This document shows positions 1-8,581 of a stretch of DNA of 64,000 nt, piece by piece. Numbering within the stretch: the stretch's first letter is position 1; each line of letters opens with the position of its first letter. A program made the translations under genes and the position numbers. This DNA is from Aestuariivirga sp. (GTDB lineage: Bacteria; Pseudomonadota; Alphaproteobacteria; Rhizobiales; Aestuariivirgaceae), in assembly GCF_020252395.1 (NCBI RefSeq), contig NZ_JADCDB010000014.1, positions 62,001 through 126,000 of the forward strand. Direction: 5' to 3'. A model generated the notes under the pieces. It saw only the letters and a program-made list of their open reading frames with translations. It did not search any database and was not told the origin of the DNA.

Positions 1-123
1 GGGGACAGGCAGCACCACGGACCGGTTGGCTTCGGTGGTCCTGGGCAGAAGCAGCCCAGCAATCAGCACAACGCCTCCAAGGGCGAGGATCGAACCTGCA
101 ACGACAATGATAGCGGTCTTCAT
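1..123 (-). CDS. SRPBCC-like membrane-anchored protein, N-terminal fragment
   Basis: Only the first 41 codons are in the window; the gene runs off the left edge. The ATG at 123 is preceded by GAGGAGG about 8 bases upstream. The peptide opens with a hydrophobic segment (residues about 3-27, ending LLLPRT) followed by a strand-like VVLPVP. That N-terminal helix plus 'LLLPR...V..S.V...P' pattern is typical of SRPBCC (polyketide-cyclase/START-like) proteins of alphaproteobacteria. The start lies 3 bases after the stop of the MGMT-like gene, so it is the last visible gene of a leftward run from the hydrolase at 2118. The family call is inference from a short stretch; the ligand is unknown. Confidence 0.5.
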   Translation of the reverse strand, partial: MKTAIIVVAGSILALGGVVLIAGLLLPRTTEANRSVVLPVP

Positions 124-126
124 GGG

Positions 127-624
127 TCAGGCCTCCTCGATGTTGCGCTCAGGCTTGCGCGCTTCATAGTCATAGACGGCCAGTTGCTTGCGCAGCGGCG
201 AGGCGCGTACCCCTTCCGCTGCGAGCAGCACCGACTGGCGTTCGACACCGCCAGGGAGCTTTGGGTTGAGGAAGCCGCCCTTGCGCAGCACCCGCCACCA
301 GGGTGTGAGTTCGTCCTGCGGAACGCCGCGCGCCCGCCGCTCCTCCGCCGCGCGGGCCGACATGTTGGCGAAGATGGCGGTCGAGACCGGGCAGGCCACC
401 GCCACCTTGTGACGCCGCGCGAGCGCCGTCCTGAGATCATCGAGCGTCACGACCTCGCCCGGTTCGAGCTTGCGGATCAGCGCGTCAACCTCCGCCGGGC
501 TCGACACCACCATGGCCCCGCCCTTGGCCTCCGCATAACCCGGCGCACCGCGCGGGATGACATGGACGATGTGCGGCTCGCGCCCGCTGTTCAGGTGCTC
601 GATTGCGGATTTCTTTTTCGCCAT
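127..624 (-). CDS. MGMT-family (alkyltransferase-like) protein
   Basis: 165 residues from the ATG at 624, chosen over an in-frame TTG at 639 because GGGGG lies at good distance and the protein then begins MAKKK. Residues about 55-140 resemble the winged-helix DNA-binding domain of O6-alkylguanine-DNA alkyltransferases: 'LEPGEVVTLDDLR', a conserved CPVSTAIFA segment, then TPWWRVLRKGGFLN and PGGVERQ, which resemble the 'P..RVL..GG.L....GG...Q' tail of that fold. No classical PCHR(V/I) active site is present, so it should not be assumed to repair DNA by alkyl transfer; an alkyltransferase-like binding role is possible. Co-directional with the GNAT gene (91-base gap) and the SRPBCC gene (3-base gap). 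Confidence 0.6.
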   Translation of the reverse strand: MAKKKSAIEHLNSGREPHIVHVIPRGAPGYAEAKGGAMVVSSPAEVDALIRKLEPGEVVTLDDLRTALARRHKVAVACPVSTAIFANMSARAAEERRARGVPQDELTPWWRVLRKGGFLNPKLPGGVERQSVLLAAEGVRASPLRKQLAVYDYEARKPERNIEEA

Positions 625-715
625 AACGACCCCCGGCAAGTCACTGCTGCACGGTGAGGTAGCGCAGGGGTTGAAGTTTGTGAATAAGGCCTGTTTGTTC
701 AGGCTCCGTTCCCGC

Positions 716-1411
716 TCATGCCACCGCCAGGGGTGCTTTCTGACGGCCCTTCTCGTCGAAGTTCTCAGGCCGGAGCCAGCGCTCGAAGCCGGCCCTCACG
801 CGGCGCCAGTCCTTGTCCAGCATGGCGAACCACGCGGTGTCGCGGTTGCGGCCTTTGACGATCATGTGCTGGTGGAAGATGCCCTCGAATTCGAAGCCAA
901 AGCGCGCGGCCGCCTTGCGCGAGGGGGCGTTCAAGGCGTCGCATTTCCATTCGAGGCGGCGCACGCCGAGGTCATCGAAGCAGTGGCGGATCATCAGGAA
1001 GATCGCTTCGGTGGCCTCGCGGGTTTGCTGCAGGCCGGGCGACATCCAGATATGTCCGATCTCGATCACCCCATTGGGGGCGTCTGACCGCATGAAGCTG
1101 CCCATGCCCACGGCTTTGCCGGTGGCGCGGTCGATGAAGGCATAGAACCACGGATCGCGCGAGGCCTGCCGCTCCCCTATCCAGGATTCGAACTGTTCGA
1201 AGCTCGCCCAAGGGCCGTAGCCCAGGTAAGTCCAGACTGTCCCGTCCGGATCGCTGTCCTTGAAGCTTTCATAGAGGTCCCTGGCGTGGCGTTCCGCCGA
1301 CACCGGCTCAAGCAGCACCCAGCGGCCGTGCAACGGGCGCATGTCGGGTTGGGAACCCGGCGGAAGCGGATCAACGGCGGGGCCGGCCGGGCGTGCAGCC
1401 TTCTTGCGCAT
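716..1411 (-). CDS. GNAT family N-acetyltransferase (RimJ/RimL type)
   Basis: 231 residues. The fold is recognisable by the GNAT core: 'AVGMGSFMRSD' (strands 2-3), 'IEIGHIWMSPGLQQTREATEA' (strand 4 and the acetyl-CoA pyrophosphate loop), and the C-terminal 'RRLEWKCDALNAPSRKAAARFGFEFEG' motif typical of the RimJ/RimL branch, which acetylates protein N-termini or small amines. The substrate cannot be read from sequence. The start codon overlaps the stop of the upstream hydrolase (ATGA, 1409-1413), so the two are translationally coupled in a leftward operon. Confidence 0.8.
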   Translation of the reverse strand: MRKKAARPAGPAVDPLPPGSQPDMRPLHGRWVLLEPVSAERHARDLYESFKDSDPDGTVWTYLGYGPWASFEQFESWIGERQASRDPWFYAFIDRATGKAVGMGSFMRSDAPNGVIEIGHIWMSPGLQQTREATEAIFLMIRHCFDDLGVRRLEWKCDALNAPSRKAAARFGFEFEGIFHQHMIVKGRNRDTAWFAMLDKDWRRVRAGFERWLRPENFDEKGRQKAPLAVA

Positions 1412-2118
1412 CAGAAGGTCAGCGTTTCGCCGGACGCCATGACGCGGACCTTGCCGGCATCGGGGCCCATGGCCTTGAGGAACTTCGAGGCGTCGTCATC
1501 CACAAAGCCCTTGAAGGAGGCGAAGTGGCAGGGGATCACCGTTTTGAAATCGAAAAAATGGCGGCAGGCATGGGCTGCCTGATCGCCGCCCATGGTGAAC
1601 CGGTCGCCGATCGGCAGGATGCCGATGTCGGGGCGATAGAGCTCATTGATGAGCTTCATGTCATAGGAGATGCCGGTGTCGCCGGCGATGTAGAGCGTGT
1701 TGCCCTGCTCTTTCTTCGGCGCGATCACGAAACCCGACGGGTTGCCGAGATAGACCGGCTGCCCCGCCACCATATCGGAGGAGGAATGCCATGCGTTGGT
1801 GAAGATCACGTCGAAACCGTCGAAACCGATGCGGCCGCCATGGTTGCCGGGGCTGTATTTCTCCACCCCCTTGCCGTTGAGCCATGAGCAGACCTCGAAA
1901 TTGGAAACGAGCGTGGCGCCCGTGGCCTTGAGGATCTCGACCGAGTCGCCCACGTGGTCGCCATGGCCGTGGGTGAGGAGGAGATGGGTGAGCCCCTGGC
2001 TTGCCTCCTGCCAGCTGGATTTCGCAGCGGGATTTCCGGTGAAGAACGGGTCGACAAGGATGACAGCCCCGCCGGTTTCGATGCGGAAAGCCGAATGGCC
2101 GTGATAGGCGATCTTCAT
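1411..2118 (-). CDS. UPF0173-type metallo-beta-lactamase-fold hydrolase
   Basis: 235 residues from the ATG at 2118 (MKIAYHGHSAF), with GGAG about 8 bases upstream; the reading frame stays open further upstream but that part looks non-coding. The metal-binding loop LLLTHGHGDHVGD (HxHxDH) is intact, with 'AGDTGISYDM' supplying the bridging Asp and 'IPCHFASF' a later His. The set and the YHGHSAF start are those of the UPF0173 (YtkL-like) metal-dependent hydrolases, whose substrate is unsettled. It leads a leftward operon with the GNAT, MGMT-like and SRPBCC genes and is transcribed divergently from ruvX. Confidence 0.85.
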   Translation of the reverse strand: MKIAYHGHSAFRIETGGAVILVDPFFTGNPAAKSSWQEASQGLTHLLLTHGHGDHVGDSVEILKATGATLVSNFEVCSWLNGKGVEKYSPGNHGGRIGFDGFDVIFTNAWHSSSDMVAGQPVYLGNPSGFVIAPKKEQGNTLYIAGDTGISYDMKLINELYRPDIGILPIGDRFTMGGDQAAHACRHFFDFKTVIPCHFASFKGFVDDDASKFLKAMGPDAGKVRVMASGETLTF

Positions 2119-2214
2119 CTGAGGCACTCCTGTGGATGGCGATGTATCCTCCCCTGTCACGGGAATGGCAAGGCAGCGGTTTCGCACCGCCGCGGAATGG
2201 TCTAGGTGAATACC

Positions 2215-2679
2215 ATGGCCGCCCCCGACCTCACCCTTGCCGATGCCGTTGCCGCCATTCCCGTCGGCCGGCGGCTGATGGGGCTCGACCTCGGCGCCAA
2301 GACCATCGGGGTTGCCACCTCCGACCGCACCCGGATGATCGCGACCCCCGTCGAGACCATCGCGCGCAAGAAGTTCACGCTCGATGCGGAGCGGCTGATC
2401 GCCATTGCGGCGGCGGAGAACATCGGGCTCATCGTGCTGGGGCTGCCTGTCAACATGGACGGCACGGAAGGGCCGCGCTGCCAGTCCACCCGGTCCTTTG
2501 CGCGCAATTTCGGCAGGCTGTCGCCCATCCCCATCGTATTTTGGGATGAGCGGCTATCGACGGCGGCGGTGGAGCGGATGCTCATCCAGGCCGATGCCTC
2601 GCGCGCCAAGCGTGACGCGGTGATCGACAAGCTCGCCGCCGCATGGATTTTGCAGGCCGCACTCGACTCGCTCAGATGA
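2215..2679 (+). CDS. ruvX: Putative pre-16S rRNA nuclease / Holliday junction resolvase RuvX (YqgF)
   Basis: 154 residues from the ATG at 2215 (TAGGTG about 6 bases upstream); a GTG at 2206 is the alternative. The RNase-H-like core is complete: GLDLGAKTIGVATSD (first acidic residue), IVLGLPVNMDGTEGPR (second motif) and FWDERLSTAAVER with the later 'KRDAVIDKLAAAWIL' tail. Members act in 16S rRNA 5' maturation and are also described as resolvases. Its stop overlaps the start of the next gene (ATGA at 2676). Length and motif order match the family well. Confidence 0.9.
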   Translation: MAAPDLTLADAVAAIPVGRRLMGLDLGAKTIGVATSDRTRMIATPVETIARKKFTLDAERLIAIAAAENIGLIVLGLPVNMDGTEGPRCQSTRSFARNFGRLSPIPIVFWDERLSTAAVERMLIQADASRAKRDAVIDKLAAAWILQAALDSLR

Positions 2680-3611
2680 CGGCGATCTTCCTCGCGCTTC
2701 TTCCGGTCTTCATGGTGATCCTCGTCGGTTTTGCGCTGAGGAAAGGGCAAGTCATCCCGGACGGGCAATGGGCGGGTCTCGACCATGTCTGCTATTTCGT
2801 GCTGTTCCCGGCGATCATCTTCAAGGAGATCGCGGCGGCGGATTTCTCCAACGTGCCGGTGATGCAGATGGCGGGAGCCATGGCGATTTCGGTGATCGCG
2901 ATGATCGGGCTGCTCGTCCTGTTCAACAAGCCGCTGATGGCGGCGCTGGGGATTAACGGGCCGCAATTCACCTCGCTCGTGCAGGGGGCGGCGCGCTGGC
3001 ACACCTTTATCGCCTTCGCCATCATCCCGCTGACCTTCGGCACGCAGGCGCTGTCGCTGGGCGCGGTGAGTGCGGCGGTGATGACGCCGCTGCTCAACAT
3101 CCTTTGCGTCACCGTCATGGCCCGCTTCGCGCACGAGACCGATGTGCCGCCGGGCCGGCTTCTGCTGTCGATTCTGAAGAACCCCTTTGTCTTCTCCTCC
3201 CTCGGCGGTGTCGCCTGGCAGCTTTCGGGGCTGGAGCTTCCGGCCATGGCGCTGCAGGTGCTGGACATGATTGGGCGCGGCGCTCTGGGCCTTGCCTTGC
3301 TCACCGTGGGGGCTGGCCTGCGCATCGGCTCCGTAGTCACGGAATGGCGGCCGGTGGCGCTGGCCGTCGTGCTGAAGCTCCTGGCCATGCCGGCCCTGAT
3401 GGCGGCAAGCCTGTGGCTGATGGGTGTTGATGGCGAGGCCTTCGCGGTGGCGCTCCTTTGCGGGGCGGTGCCGACCGGCTCCGGCTCCTATGTCCTGGCC
3501 CGCAAGATGGGGGGCGATGCGCCCATGGTGGCCAACATGCTGACCATTCAGGTGATCGCCGCGGCCGTCACAATTCCCCTCGTTTTGTGGCTGGCGGGTG
3601 TGGCCCGTTAA
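2676..3611 (+). CDS. AEC family (auxin efflux carrier-like) transporter
   Basis: 311 residues, very hydrophobic, with about ten predicted membrane segments in two bundles of five. Signature elements are the N-terminal '[16 protein letters not shown]' and '[16 protein letters not shown]', and the C-terminal '[27 protein letters not shown]', which match the membrane transport protein family (Pfam Mem_trans) where a proline- or glycine-broken helix crosses the membrane. Bacterial members export or import organic acids such as malate; the substrate here is unknown. It is translationally coupled to ruvX. Confidence 0.82.
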   Translation: MTAIFLALLPVFMVILVGFALRKGQVIPDGQWAGLDHVCYFVLFPAIIFKEIAAADFSNVPVMQMAGAMAISVIAMIGLLVLFNKPLMAALGINGPQFTSLVQGAARWHTFIAFAIIPLTFGTQALSLGAVSAAVMTPLLNILCVTVMARFAHETDVPPGRLLLSILKNPFVFSSLGGVAWQLSGLELPAMALQVLDMIGRGALGLALLTVGAGLRIGSVVTEWRPVALAVVLKLLAMPALMAASLWLMGVDGEAFAVALLCGAVPTGSGSYVLARKMGGDAPMVANMLTIQVIAAAVTIPLVLWLAGVAR

Positions 3612-3678
3612 CCCGCTGTGCAAAGGCTTGAGATCGCCCTTGCCGGGGGCGGAAATAGCGCTTACACACCCGGCTTTA

Positions 3679-4638
3679 ATGACACGCGAAGCCCGCCCGC
3701 CGCTCCTCAGGCGCCAGCACTTGCTGGCCATCGAGGATATCTCCTCCCTCGAAGCTATCCGCCTTCTCGACCTCGCCGAACGCTATGTCGAGGTGAGCCG
3801 CCAGACCGATAAGCGGCAATTGGTGCTTCAGGGCAGGACGCAGGTGAACCTGTTCTTCGAGGCCTCCACCCGCACGCAAAGCTCCTTCGAGATCGCCGGC
3901 AAACGTATGGGCGCCGACGTGATGAACATGGCGGTGGCCACATCCGCAGTCTCCAAGGGCGAGACGCTGCTTGACACGGCGATGACCATCAACGCCATGC
4001 AGCCGGATTTTCTGGTGGTGCGGCATCCCTCGTCAGGGGCTGCCGAGCTGCTGGCGCAGAAAGTCTCCTGTGCTGTCATTAATGCGGGCGATGGCCAGCA
4101 TGAGCACCCTACTCAAGCACTTCTCGATGCGCTGACCATACGCCGCCACAAGGAGACTTTCGAGGGCCTGACCGTGGCGATCTGCGGCGACGTGCTGCAT
4201 TCGCGGGTCGCCCGCTCCAACATCCATCTGCTCAACCGGCTGGGCGCGCATGTGCGGGTGGTCGCGCCCTCGACGCTGCTGCCGTCCGGCATCGCCAATT
4301 TCGGCGTCGAAGTCCACCGCAGCATGGAGACGGGCCTCCGGGGGGCGGACGTTGTCATGATGCTGCGCCTGCAGCTTGAACGCATGACGGGAGCCTTCGT
4401 GCCCTCGATCCGCGAATATTACCGCTTCTATGGCCTCGATGCCGGTAAGCTGAGGCTCGCCAAGCCCGACGCCATGGTGATGCACCCGGGCCCGATGAAC
4501 CGCGGTATCGAGATCGACTCGGATGCCGCCGACGGCGTGCAGTCGGTGATCCGCGAGCAGGTCGAGATGGGTGTGGCCGTGCGAATGGCGGTGCTCGACG
4601 CGCTCTCCCGCAACATCCCCGGCGGAGACAATGCATGA
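3679..4638 (+). CDS. pyrB: Aspartate carbamoyltransferase catalytic subunit
   Basis: 319 residues from the ATG at 3679 (MTREARPP). Catalyses carbamoyl phosphate plus L-aspartate to N-carbamoyl-aspartate, the committed pyrimidine step. The carbamoyl-phosphate site [13 protein letters not shown] (about residues 61-73), HPTQALLD, and the aspartate-side '[11 protein letters not shown]' are intact. No pyrI regulatory chain is nearby; instead the stop overlaps the start of a dihydroorotase-like gene (ATGA at 4635), the arrangement of class A ATCases, where PyrB forms a complex with a dihydroorotase-like partner. Confidence 0.96.
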   Translation: MTREARPPLLRRQHLLAIEDISSLEAIRLLDLAERYVEVSRQTDKRQLVLQGRTQVNLFFEASTRTQSSFEIAGKRMGADVMNMAVATSAVSKGETLLDTAMTINAMQPDFLVVRHPSSGAAELLAQKVSCAVINAGDGQHEHPTQALLDALTIRRHKETFEGLTVAICGDVLHSRVARSNIHLLNRLGAHVRVVAPSTLLPSGIANFGVEVHRSMETGLRGADVVMMLRLQLERMTGAFVPSIREYYRFYGLDAGKLRLAKPDAMVMHPGPMNRGIEIDSDAADGVQSVIREQVEMGVAVRMAVLDALSRNIPGGDNA

Positions 4639-5951
4639 TTAATCCTGCCCGCCAGAACGCGCGCCGCCGCGCCTATGTGAATGCCGAGATCGTGGCCCCC
4701 GCCCAGGGGCTGGCCGGCAGGGGCGGGATTCTGATCGAGGATGGCTGGATCCTCGACGTGGGGCCGAAGGTGACGAAGGACAGCGTGGGCTCTTCCGCGC
4801 AGATCACCGACTGCAAGGGCGTCGCCCTCATTCCCGGCCTGATCGACATGCGGGTCTTCACCGGCGAGCCCGGCACGGAATACCGCGAGACGCTGGCGAG
4901 CGCCTCGGAAGCCGCGGCGGCCGGCGGCGTCACCACCATGATCGTCATGCCCAACACCCAGCCGGTGATCGACGATGCGGCGATCGTCGACTTCATTCTG
5001 AGGCGCGCGCGCGATACCGCCTCGGTGCGCGTCGCCGCGATGGCGGCGATCACCAAGGGCTTGCAGGGCGAGCTGATGACCGAGATCGGCTTGCTCAAGG
5101 AAGCCGGGGCCGTGGCCATCACCGAGGGCACCAAAGCTGTGGCCAGCGCCAATGTGTTCCGCCGCGCGCTGACCTATGCCAAGGATTTCGACCTGCTCGT
5201 GGTGCAGCATGTGGAGGAGCCCACGCTGTCGACTGGCGTTATGAACGCCGGCGAGGCGGCAAGCCGTCTTGGCCTTTCGGGCAATCCGGCCATGGCGGAA
5301 GTCATCATGCTGGAGCGCGACCTGCGCCTTGTCGAGATGACGGGTGCGCGCTATCACGCCTCGCAGATTTCAAGCCGCCAATCCGTGGAGGTGATGCGCG
5401 CTGCCAAGGCGAAGGGGCTGCCCGTCACCTGCGGCGTGTCGATCCATCATCTCGTGCTCAACGAGAACGACATCGGCGCCTACCGCACCTTCTTCAAACT
5501 CTCGCCGCCGCTCCGCGCCGAGGAGGACCGGCGGGCACTCGTCGAGGCGTTGAGCGATGGCACCATCGACGTGATCGTCTCCGGCCATGATCCGCACAGC
5601 GCAGACACCAAGCGCCTGCCCTTCGCGGAAGCCGCTTATGGCGCCATTGGGCTTGAGACCATGCTCTCCGCCGCGCTGGGGCTGCACCACAACGACGGCG
5701 TGCCGATGGCGCGGCTGGTCGAGACCATGTCGTCAATGCCGGCCGGGATCCTGCGGCTCGAAACCGGCCGCCTCGCGCCGGGCGCTCCGGCCGATTTCGC
5801 GCTGCTGGACAAGCACCTGTCCTGGACGGTCGAGAAAGATGGCCTGCGCTCGCGCGCCAAAAACTCGCCCTTCGAGCGCCGCACGCTGGAAGGCCGCGCA
5901 GTGGAGACCGTCGTTGCGGGCGAAAGCGTCTTCGCATACGCTCGCAGGTGA
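4635..5951 (+). CDS. Dihydroorotase-like protein, probably inactive (PyrC'/PyrX type)
   Basis: 438 residues, full length for class I dihydroorotase, and coupled to pyrB by ATGA overlap. The fold is clear ([22 protein letters not shown]), but key residues are missing. The metal-binding HxH in the usual DMHVH is DMRVF; the bridging-ligand region 'F(S/T)DDG' is ITEGT; the catalytic Asp of 'TDHAPH' is replaced in SGHDPH. The two later histidines (QHVEEP and YHASQ) remain. In Pseudomonas, a similar inactive homolog (PyrC'/PyrX) is needed to assemble ATCase. I infer a structural partner of PyrB here, with the true dihydroorotase encoded elsewhere. Confidence 0.85.
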   Translation: MINPARQNARRRAYVNAEIVAPAQGLAGRGGILIEDGWILDVGPKVTKDSVGSSAQITDCKGVALIPGLIDMRVFTGEPGTEYRETLASASEAAAAGGVTTMIVMPNTQPVIDDAAIVDFILRRARDTASVRVAAMAAITKGLQGELMTEIGLLKEAGAVAITEGTKAVASANVFRRALTYAKDFDLLVVQHVEEPTLSTGVMNAGEAASRLGLSGNPAMAEVIMLERDLRLVEMTGARYHASQISSRQSVEVMRAAKAKGLPVTCGVSIHHLVLNENDIGAYRTFFKLSPPLRAEEDRRALVEALSDGTIDVIVSGHDPHSADTKRLPFAEAAYGAIGLETMLSAALGLHHNDGVPMARLVETMSSMPAGILRLETGRLAPGAPADFALLDKHLSWTVEKDGLRSRAKNSPFERRTLEGRAVETVVAGESVFAYARR

Positions 5952-5964
5952 ACCGTGCCCCTGT

Positions 5965-5997
5965 CCTTCCCCCGTCTTGTCGCGGGGAGGGAGGGGA
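5965..5997. repeat. Imperfect intergenic hairpin between pyrC' and plsY
   Basis: A C-rich arm (CTTCCCC) and a G-rich arm (GGGGAGG) flank a short loop in the 75-base gap. It resembles the stronger hairpin at 25203-25230 and may be a copy of a dispersed intergenic palindrome, or an mRNA processing structure. There is no T-run to make it a convincing terminator. Confidence 0.3.
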
Positions 5998-6029
5998 ACG
6001 AGAACAAGCATGGCGTGCATGGGGGAATG

Positions 6030-6632
6030 ATGGGCTCCGGCCTCGAAATGCTGATTGCGCTGGTGTTCGGCTATCTCTGCGGCGCCATTCCCTTCGGGCT
6101 GATCCTGGTGAAGTCCGCGGGGCTTGGCGACATCCGCACGGTCGGATCCGGCAATATCGGGGCCACCAACGTGCTGCGCACCGGGAACAAGACGGTTGCC
6201 GGCCTCACGCTGATCCTCGATGCGGCGAAAGGCGCCGTGCCCGCCGCGCTGATGGGCTGGCTCTATGGCCCCGAGGCCGGCATCCTCGGCGGGCTTGCCG
6301 CCTTCTTCGGGCATCTTTTCCCGATGTGGCTGGGCTTCAAAGGCGGCAAGGGGGTTGCCACCAGTATTGGCGTGCTGTTCGGCCTGTTCTGGCCGCTGGG
6401 GCTGATCTTCATCGGGGTGTGGATCGTCATGGCGCTCGTATTCCGCATCTCGTCCCTCTCGGCGCTGACCGCGAGCGTGCTGTCGCCCTTCGCGGCCTGG
6501 GCGCTGGGGCGGGGCGACCTCATCCTTCCCGCCGTCATCATGGGGGCGGCGATTTTCGTGACCCACCGCGCCAATATCGCGCGCCTCGTCAGGGGCGAGG
6601 AGCCGCGCATCGGAAAGTCGAAACCGGCATGA
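6030..6632 (+). CDS. plsY: Glycerol-3-phosphate acyltransferase PlsY
   Basis: 200 residues from the ATG at 6030 (the adjacent ATG at 6027 is equally possible; GGGGG sits at 6021-6025). Integral membrane enzyme that transfers acyl groups from acyl-phosphate to sn-glycerol 3-phosphate, the first step of phospholipid synthesis. About five membrane segments are visible, with the three family motifs: GSGNIGATNVLR after the first cytoplasmic loop, GHLFPMWLGFKGGKGVAT, and the C-terminal 'HRANIARLVRGEEPRIG'. Lies in the conserved pyrB-pyrC'-plsY-dprA order. Confidence 0.95.
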   Translation: MGSGLEMLIALVFGYLCGAIPFGLILVKSAGLGDIRTVGSGNIGATNVLRTGNKTVAGLTLILDAAKGAVPAALMGWLYGPEAGILGGLAAFFGHLFPMWLGFKGGKGVATSIGVLFGLFWPLGLIFIGVWIVMALVFRISSLSALTASVLSPFAAWALGRGDLILPAVIMGAAIFVTHRANIARLVRGEEPRIGKSKPA

Positions 6633-6643
6633 CGGGCGCCTGA

Positions 6644-7744
6644 ATGAGCGACGTCCCGTTGAGCGAGGAGGAACGCCGCGACTGGCTGATCCTGTCACGC
6701 AGCGAAAATGTCGGGCCGGCCACCTTCAAGACCCTCATCAGACGCTTCCACTCCGCCGGCGCGGCGCTCAGGGCGCTGCCGGATCTCACGCGCAAGGGCG
6801 GCCTCAAGCGGCCGCCGCGCATCTGGAGCCGCGAGGCCGCCGAACGCGCCATGGCGGATGCGCAGAAGATCGGCGCGCGTTTCCTGTGCAGCATCGAGCC
6901 CGCCTACCCGGCCCTGCTGCGCACGGCGGACAGCGCGCCGCCCGTGCTCTGCGTCAAGGGCGACGAGCGCCTTTTCGCGAAGAGCGGCATCGCCATCGTC
7001 GGCGCGCGCAACGCCTCCGCGCTGGCGCGCAAGTTCACCCGCCAGCTGGCGCGCGAGATCGGGGCCGAAGGCCATGTCATCGTCTCCGGCCTCGCGCGGG
7101 GCATCGACACGGCAGCGCATGAGGCCGCCATCGAAACCGGCACAATCGCCGTCGTCGCTGGCGGCCTCGATGTCATCTACCCACCCGAAAACGAGGCGCT
7201 GCATGCGGCGATCTGCGCGCGCGGGGCGATCGTCTCCGAGCAGGCGCCGGGCACGGAGCCCAAGGCGGATTTTTTCCCCCGCCGCAACCGCATCATCTCC
7301 GGCTTGTCGCGCGCGCTGATCGTGGTGGAGGCGGCGCTGCGGTCGGGCTCGCTCATCACCGCGCGCTTTGCCGCCGAACAGGGGCGTGAGGTCTTCGCCG
7401 CGCCGGGCTCGCCATTGGACCCGCGCTGCGAGGGCACCAACCGGCTGATCCGCGACGGCGCCACATTGCTGATGTCATCGCGTGACGTGCTCGAGGCGCT
7501 GGGAAGCAATGCCCCCCGGCAGATGAGCTTCCTCGAGCCGGACCCGCCGCCGCTGCCGCCGCGCGAACCGGACGCCGCCGACATGCGCCACGTGTTGGAG
7601 CTGCTCTCCCCCAACCCCATCGACATCGACGATCTCGCGCGAGAGAGCGGCCTCGATGCCGCCACGCTCTCCGCCCTGCTGCTGGAGCTGTCGCTCGCGG
7701 GCCGCGTCACGCGCCACGCCGATGGCAGTGTGTCACTGGCCTGA
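6644..7744 (+). CDS. dprA: DNA-processing protein DprA
   Basis: 366 residues. Loads RecA on incoming single-stranded DNA during natural transformation and is widely kept in alphaproteobacteria. Residues about 1-70 form the helical N-terminal (SAM-like) region. The Rossmann-like core follows: GIAIVGARNAS, VSGLARGIDTAAHEAAI, AVVAGGLDVIYPPEN, RNRIISGLSRALIVVEA, and SGSLITARFAAEQGREVFAAPG. After a proline-rich linker, residues about 305-366 make a winged-helix (DML1-like) C-terminal domain. It starts 11 bases after plsY. Confidence 0.95.
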   Translation: MSDVPLSEEERRDWLILSRSENVGPATFKTLIRRFHSAGAALRALPDLTRKGGLKRPPRIWSREAAERAMADAQKIGARFLCSIEPAYPALLRTADSAPPVLCVKGDERLFAKSGIAIVGARNASALARKFTRQLAREIGAEGHVIVSGLARGIDTAAHEAAIETGTIAVVAGGLDVIYPPENEALHAAICARGAIVSEQAPGTEPKADFFPRRNRIISGLSRALIVVEAALRSGSLITARFAAEQGREVFAAPGSPLDPRCEGTNRLIRDGATLLMSSRDVLEALGSNAPRQMSFLEPDPPPLPPREPDAADMRHVLELLSPNPIDIDDLARESGLDAATLSALLLELSLAGRVTRHADGSVSLA

Positions 7745-7773
7745 CGGCGCGCGCGGCGCCCTCCTCAACCCTT

Positions 7774-8397
7774 TCAGCCGCTGTTGTCGGCCGAGCCCAG
7801 CTGGCGGAGCACCAGCACCATGGTGGCGTGAGCCTCGCCCTCGCCCACATTGACGATCTTGTGCGGAAGATCGCCCCGGAAGCGCAGGGTCTCGCCCAGC
7901 TTCACGCGGCGGGTTTCCTCGCCGGTGGTGACGTCGAGTTCGCCGGCGAGGAGGTAAAGGTGCTCCACCGTGCCCTGCGGGTGCGGGTCGGATTCGAGAA
8001 TGCCGCCGGGCCTCGCCCGGAAATCATACCACTGCACCTGCTCGACCAGGTTCAGCGGGCCGGCGATGGCCAAGCGGCACAGCCCGTCCTGGCTTTCAAG
8101 GATGGGCACGCCGGACTTGGACTGGTGCTCGAGGAATAGCTGGGCGCCTTCCGTGCGCAGCACCTCGTCGATCGTTGTGTCCAGCGCCCGCGAGAGCCTG
8201 TAAACGGTTGAAAGAGTTGGGTTCGTTTCGTTCCGCTCGATCTGGGAGATGATCGATTTGGCGACACCCGACTGCTCCGAAAGATCGCCCAGCGACATGT
8301 TGTAGGCCTTGCGCAGGCGCTGGATGGTCTTGCCCAGCGAGGGCGTCGGGTCAAAGTCCTGTGAAGGGGCGTTTTTCCGGCCGCGGCGCGTTGACAT
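7774..8397 (-). CDS. XRE-family regulator with C-terminal cupin domain
   Basis: 207 residues. Residues about 21-76 are an XRE helix-turn-helix ('IQRLRKAYNMSLGDLSEQSG', SKSIISQIERNETNP-like recognition helix, STVYRLSRAL). Residues about 120-200 are a cupin barrel (PHPQGTVEHLYLLAGELDV, LGETLRFRGDLPHKIVN) that probably binds a small effector. This architecture is common for repressors or activators of sulfur and amino-acid metabolism. It is transcribed divergently from the sulfate-assimilation operon, with palindromic sites in the shared 184-base gap, so it is a candidate regulator of that operon; this is inference. Confidence 0.85.
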   Translation of the reverse strand: MSTRRGRKNAPSQDFDPTPSLGKTIQRLRKAYNMSLGDLSEQSGVAKSIISQIERNETNPTLSTVYRLSRALDTTIDEVLRTEGAQLFLEHQSKSGVPILESQDGLCRLAIAGPLNLVEQVQWYDFRARPGGILESDPHPQGTVEHLYLLAGELDVTTGEETRRVKLGETLRFRGDLPHKIVNVGEGEAHATMVLVLRQLGSADNSG

Positions 8398-8422
8398 TTC
8401 GTCGTCCTGAACTTAAAACTCG

Positions 8423-8440
8423 TGTTCGTTAAAACGAACA
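8423..8440. promoter_or_regulatory. Palindromic candidate operator upstream of the XRE-cupin gene
   Basis: TGTTCGTT-AA-AACGAACA is a perfect 8-bp inverted repeat with a 2-base centre, ending 26 bases before the regulator's start codon. The position and symmetry fit autoregulation by the XRE dimer, and the site is also upstream of cysG. Confidence 0.55.
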
Positions 8441-8499
8441 ACCAGATGAATGGATGTTCCGCCAGCTCTTTGATACCGCGTTTTCGTCCCAAAGTTCAA

Positions 8500-8509
8500 A
8501 CGAATTCGT
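8500..8509. promoter_or_regulatory. Second ACGAA/TTCGT palindrome in the shared intergenic region
   Basis: ACGAATTCGT is a perfect 10-base palindrome that shares the ACGAA half-site with the larger palindrome at 8423-8440. It lies nearer to cysG and may be a second binding site of the same regulator. Short palindromes occur by chance, so confidence is low. Confidence 0.35.
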
Positions 8510-8581
8510 GGCTTAGCTCAAGAACCGTCCGGAAGACCGAACGTTTGGAACAGCGAACGAGAAGCTACGGGAACGGATGAC

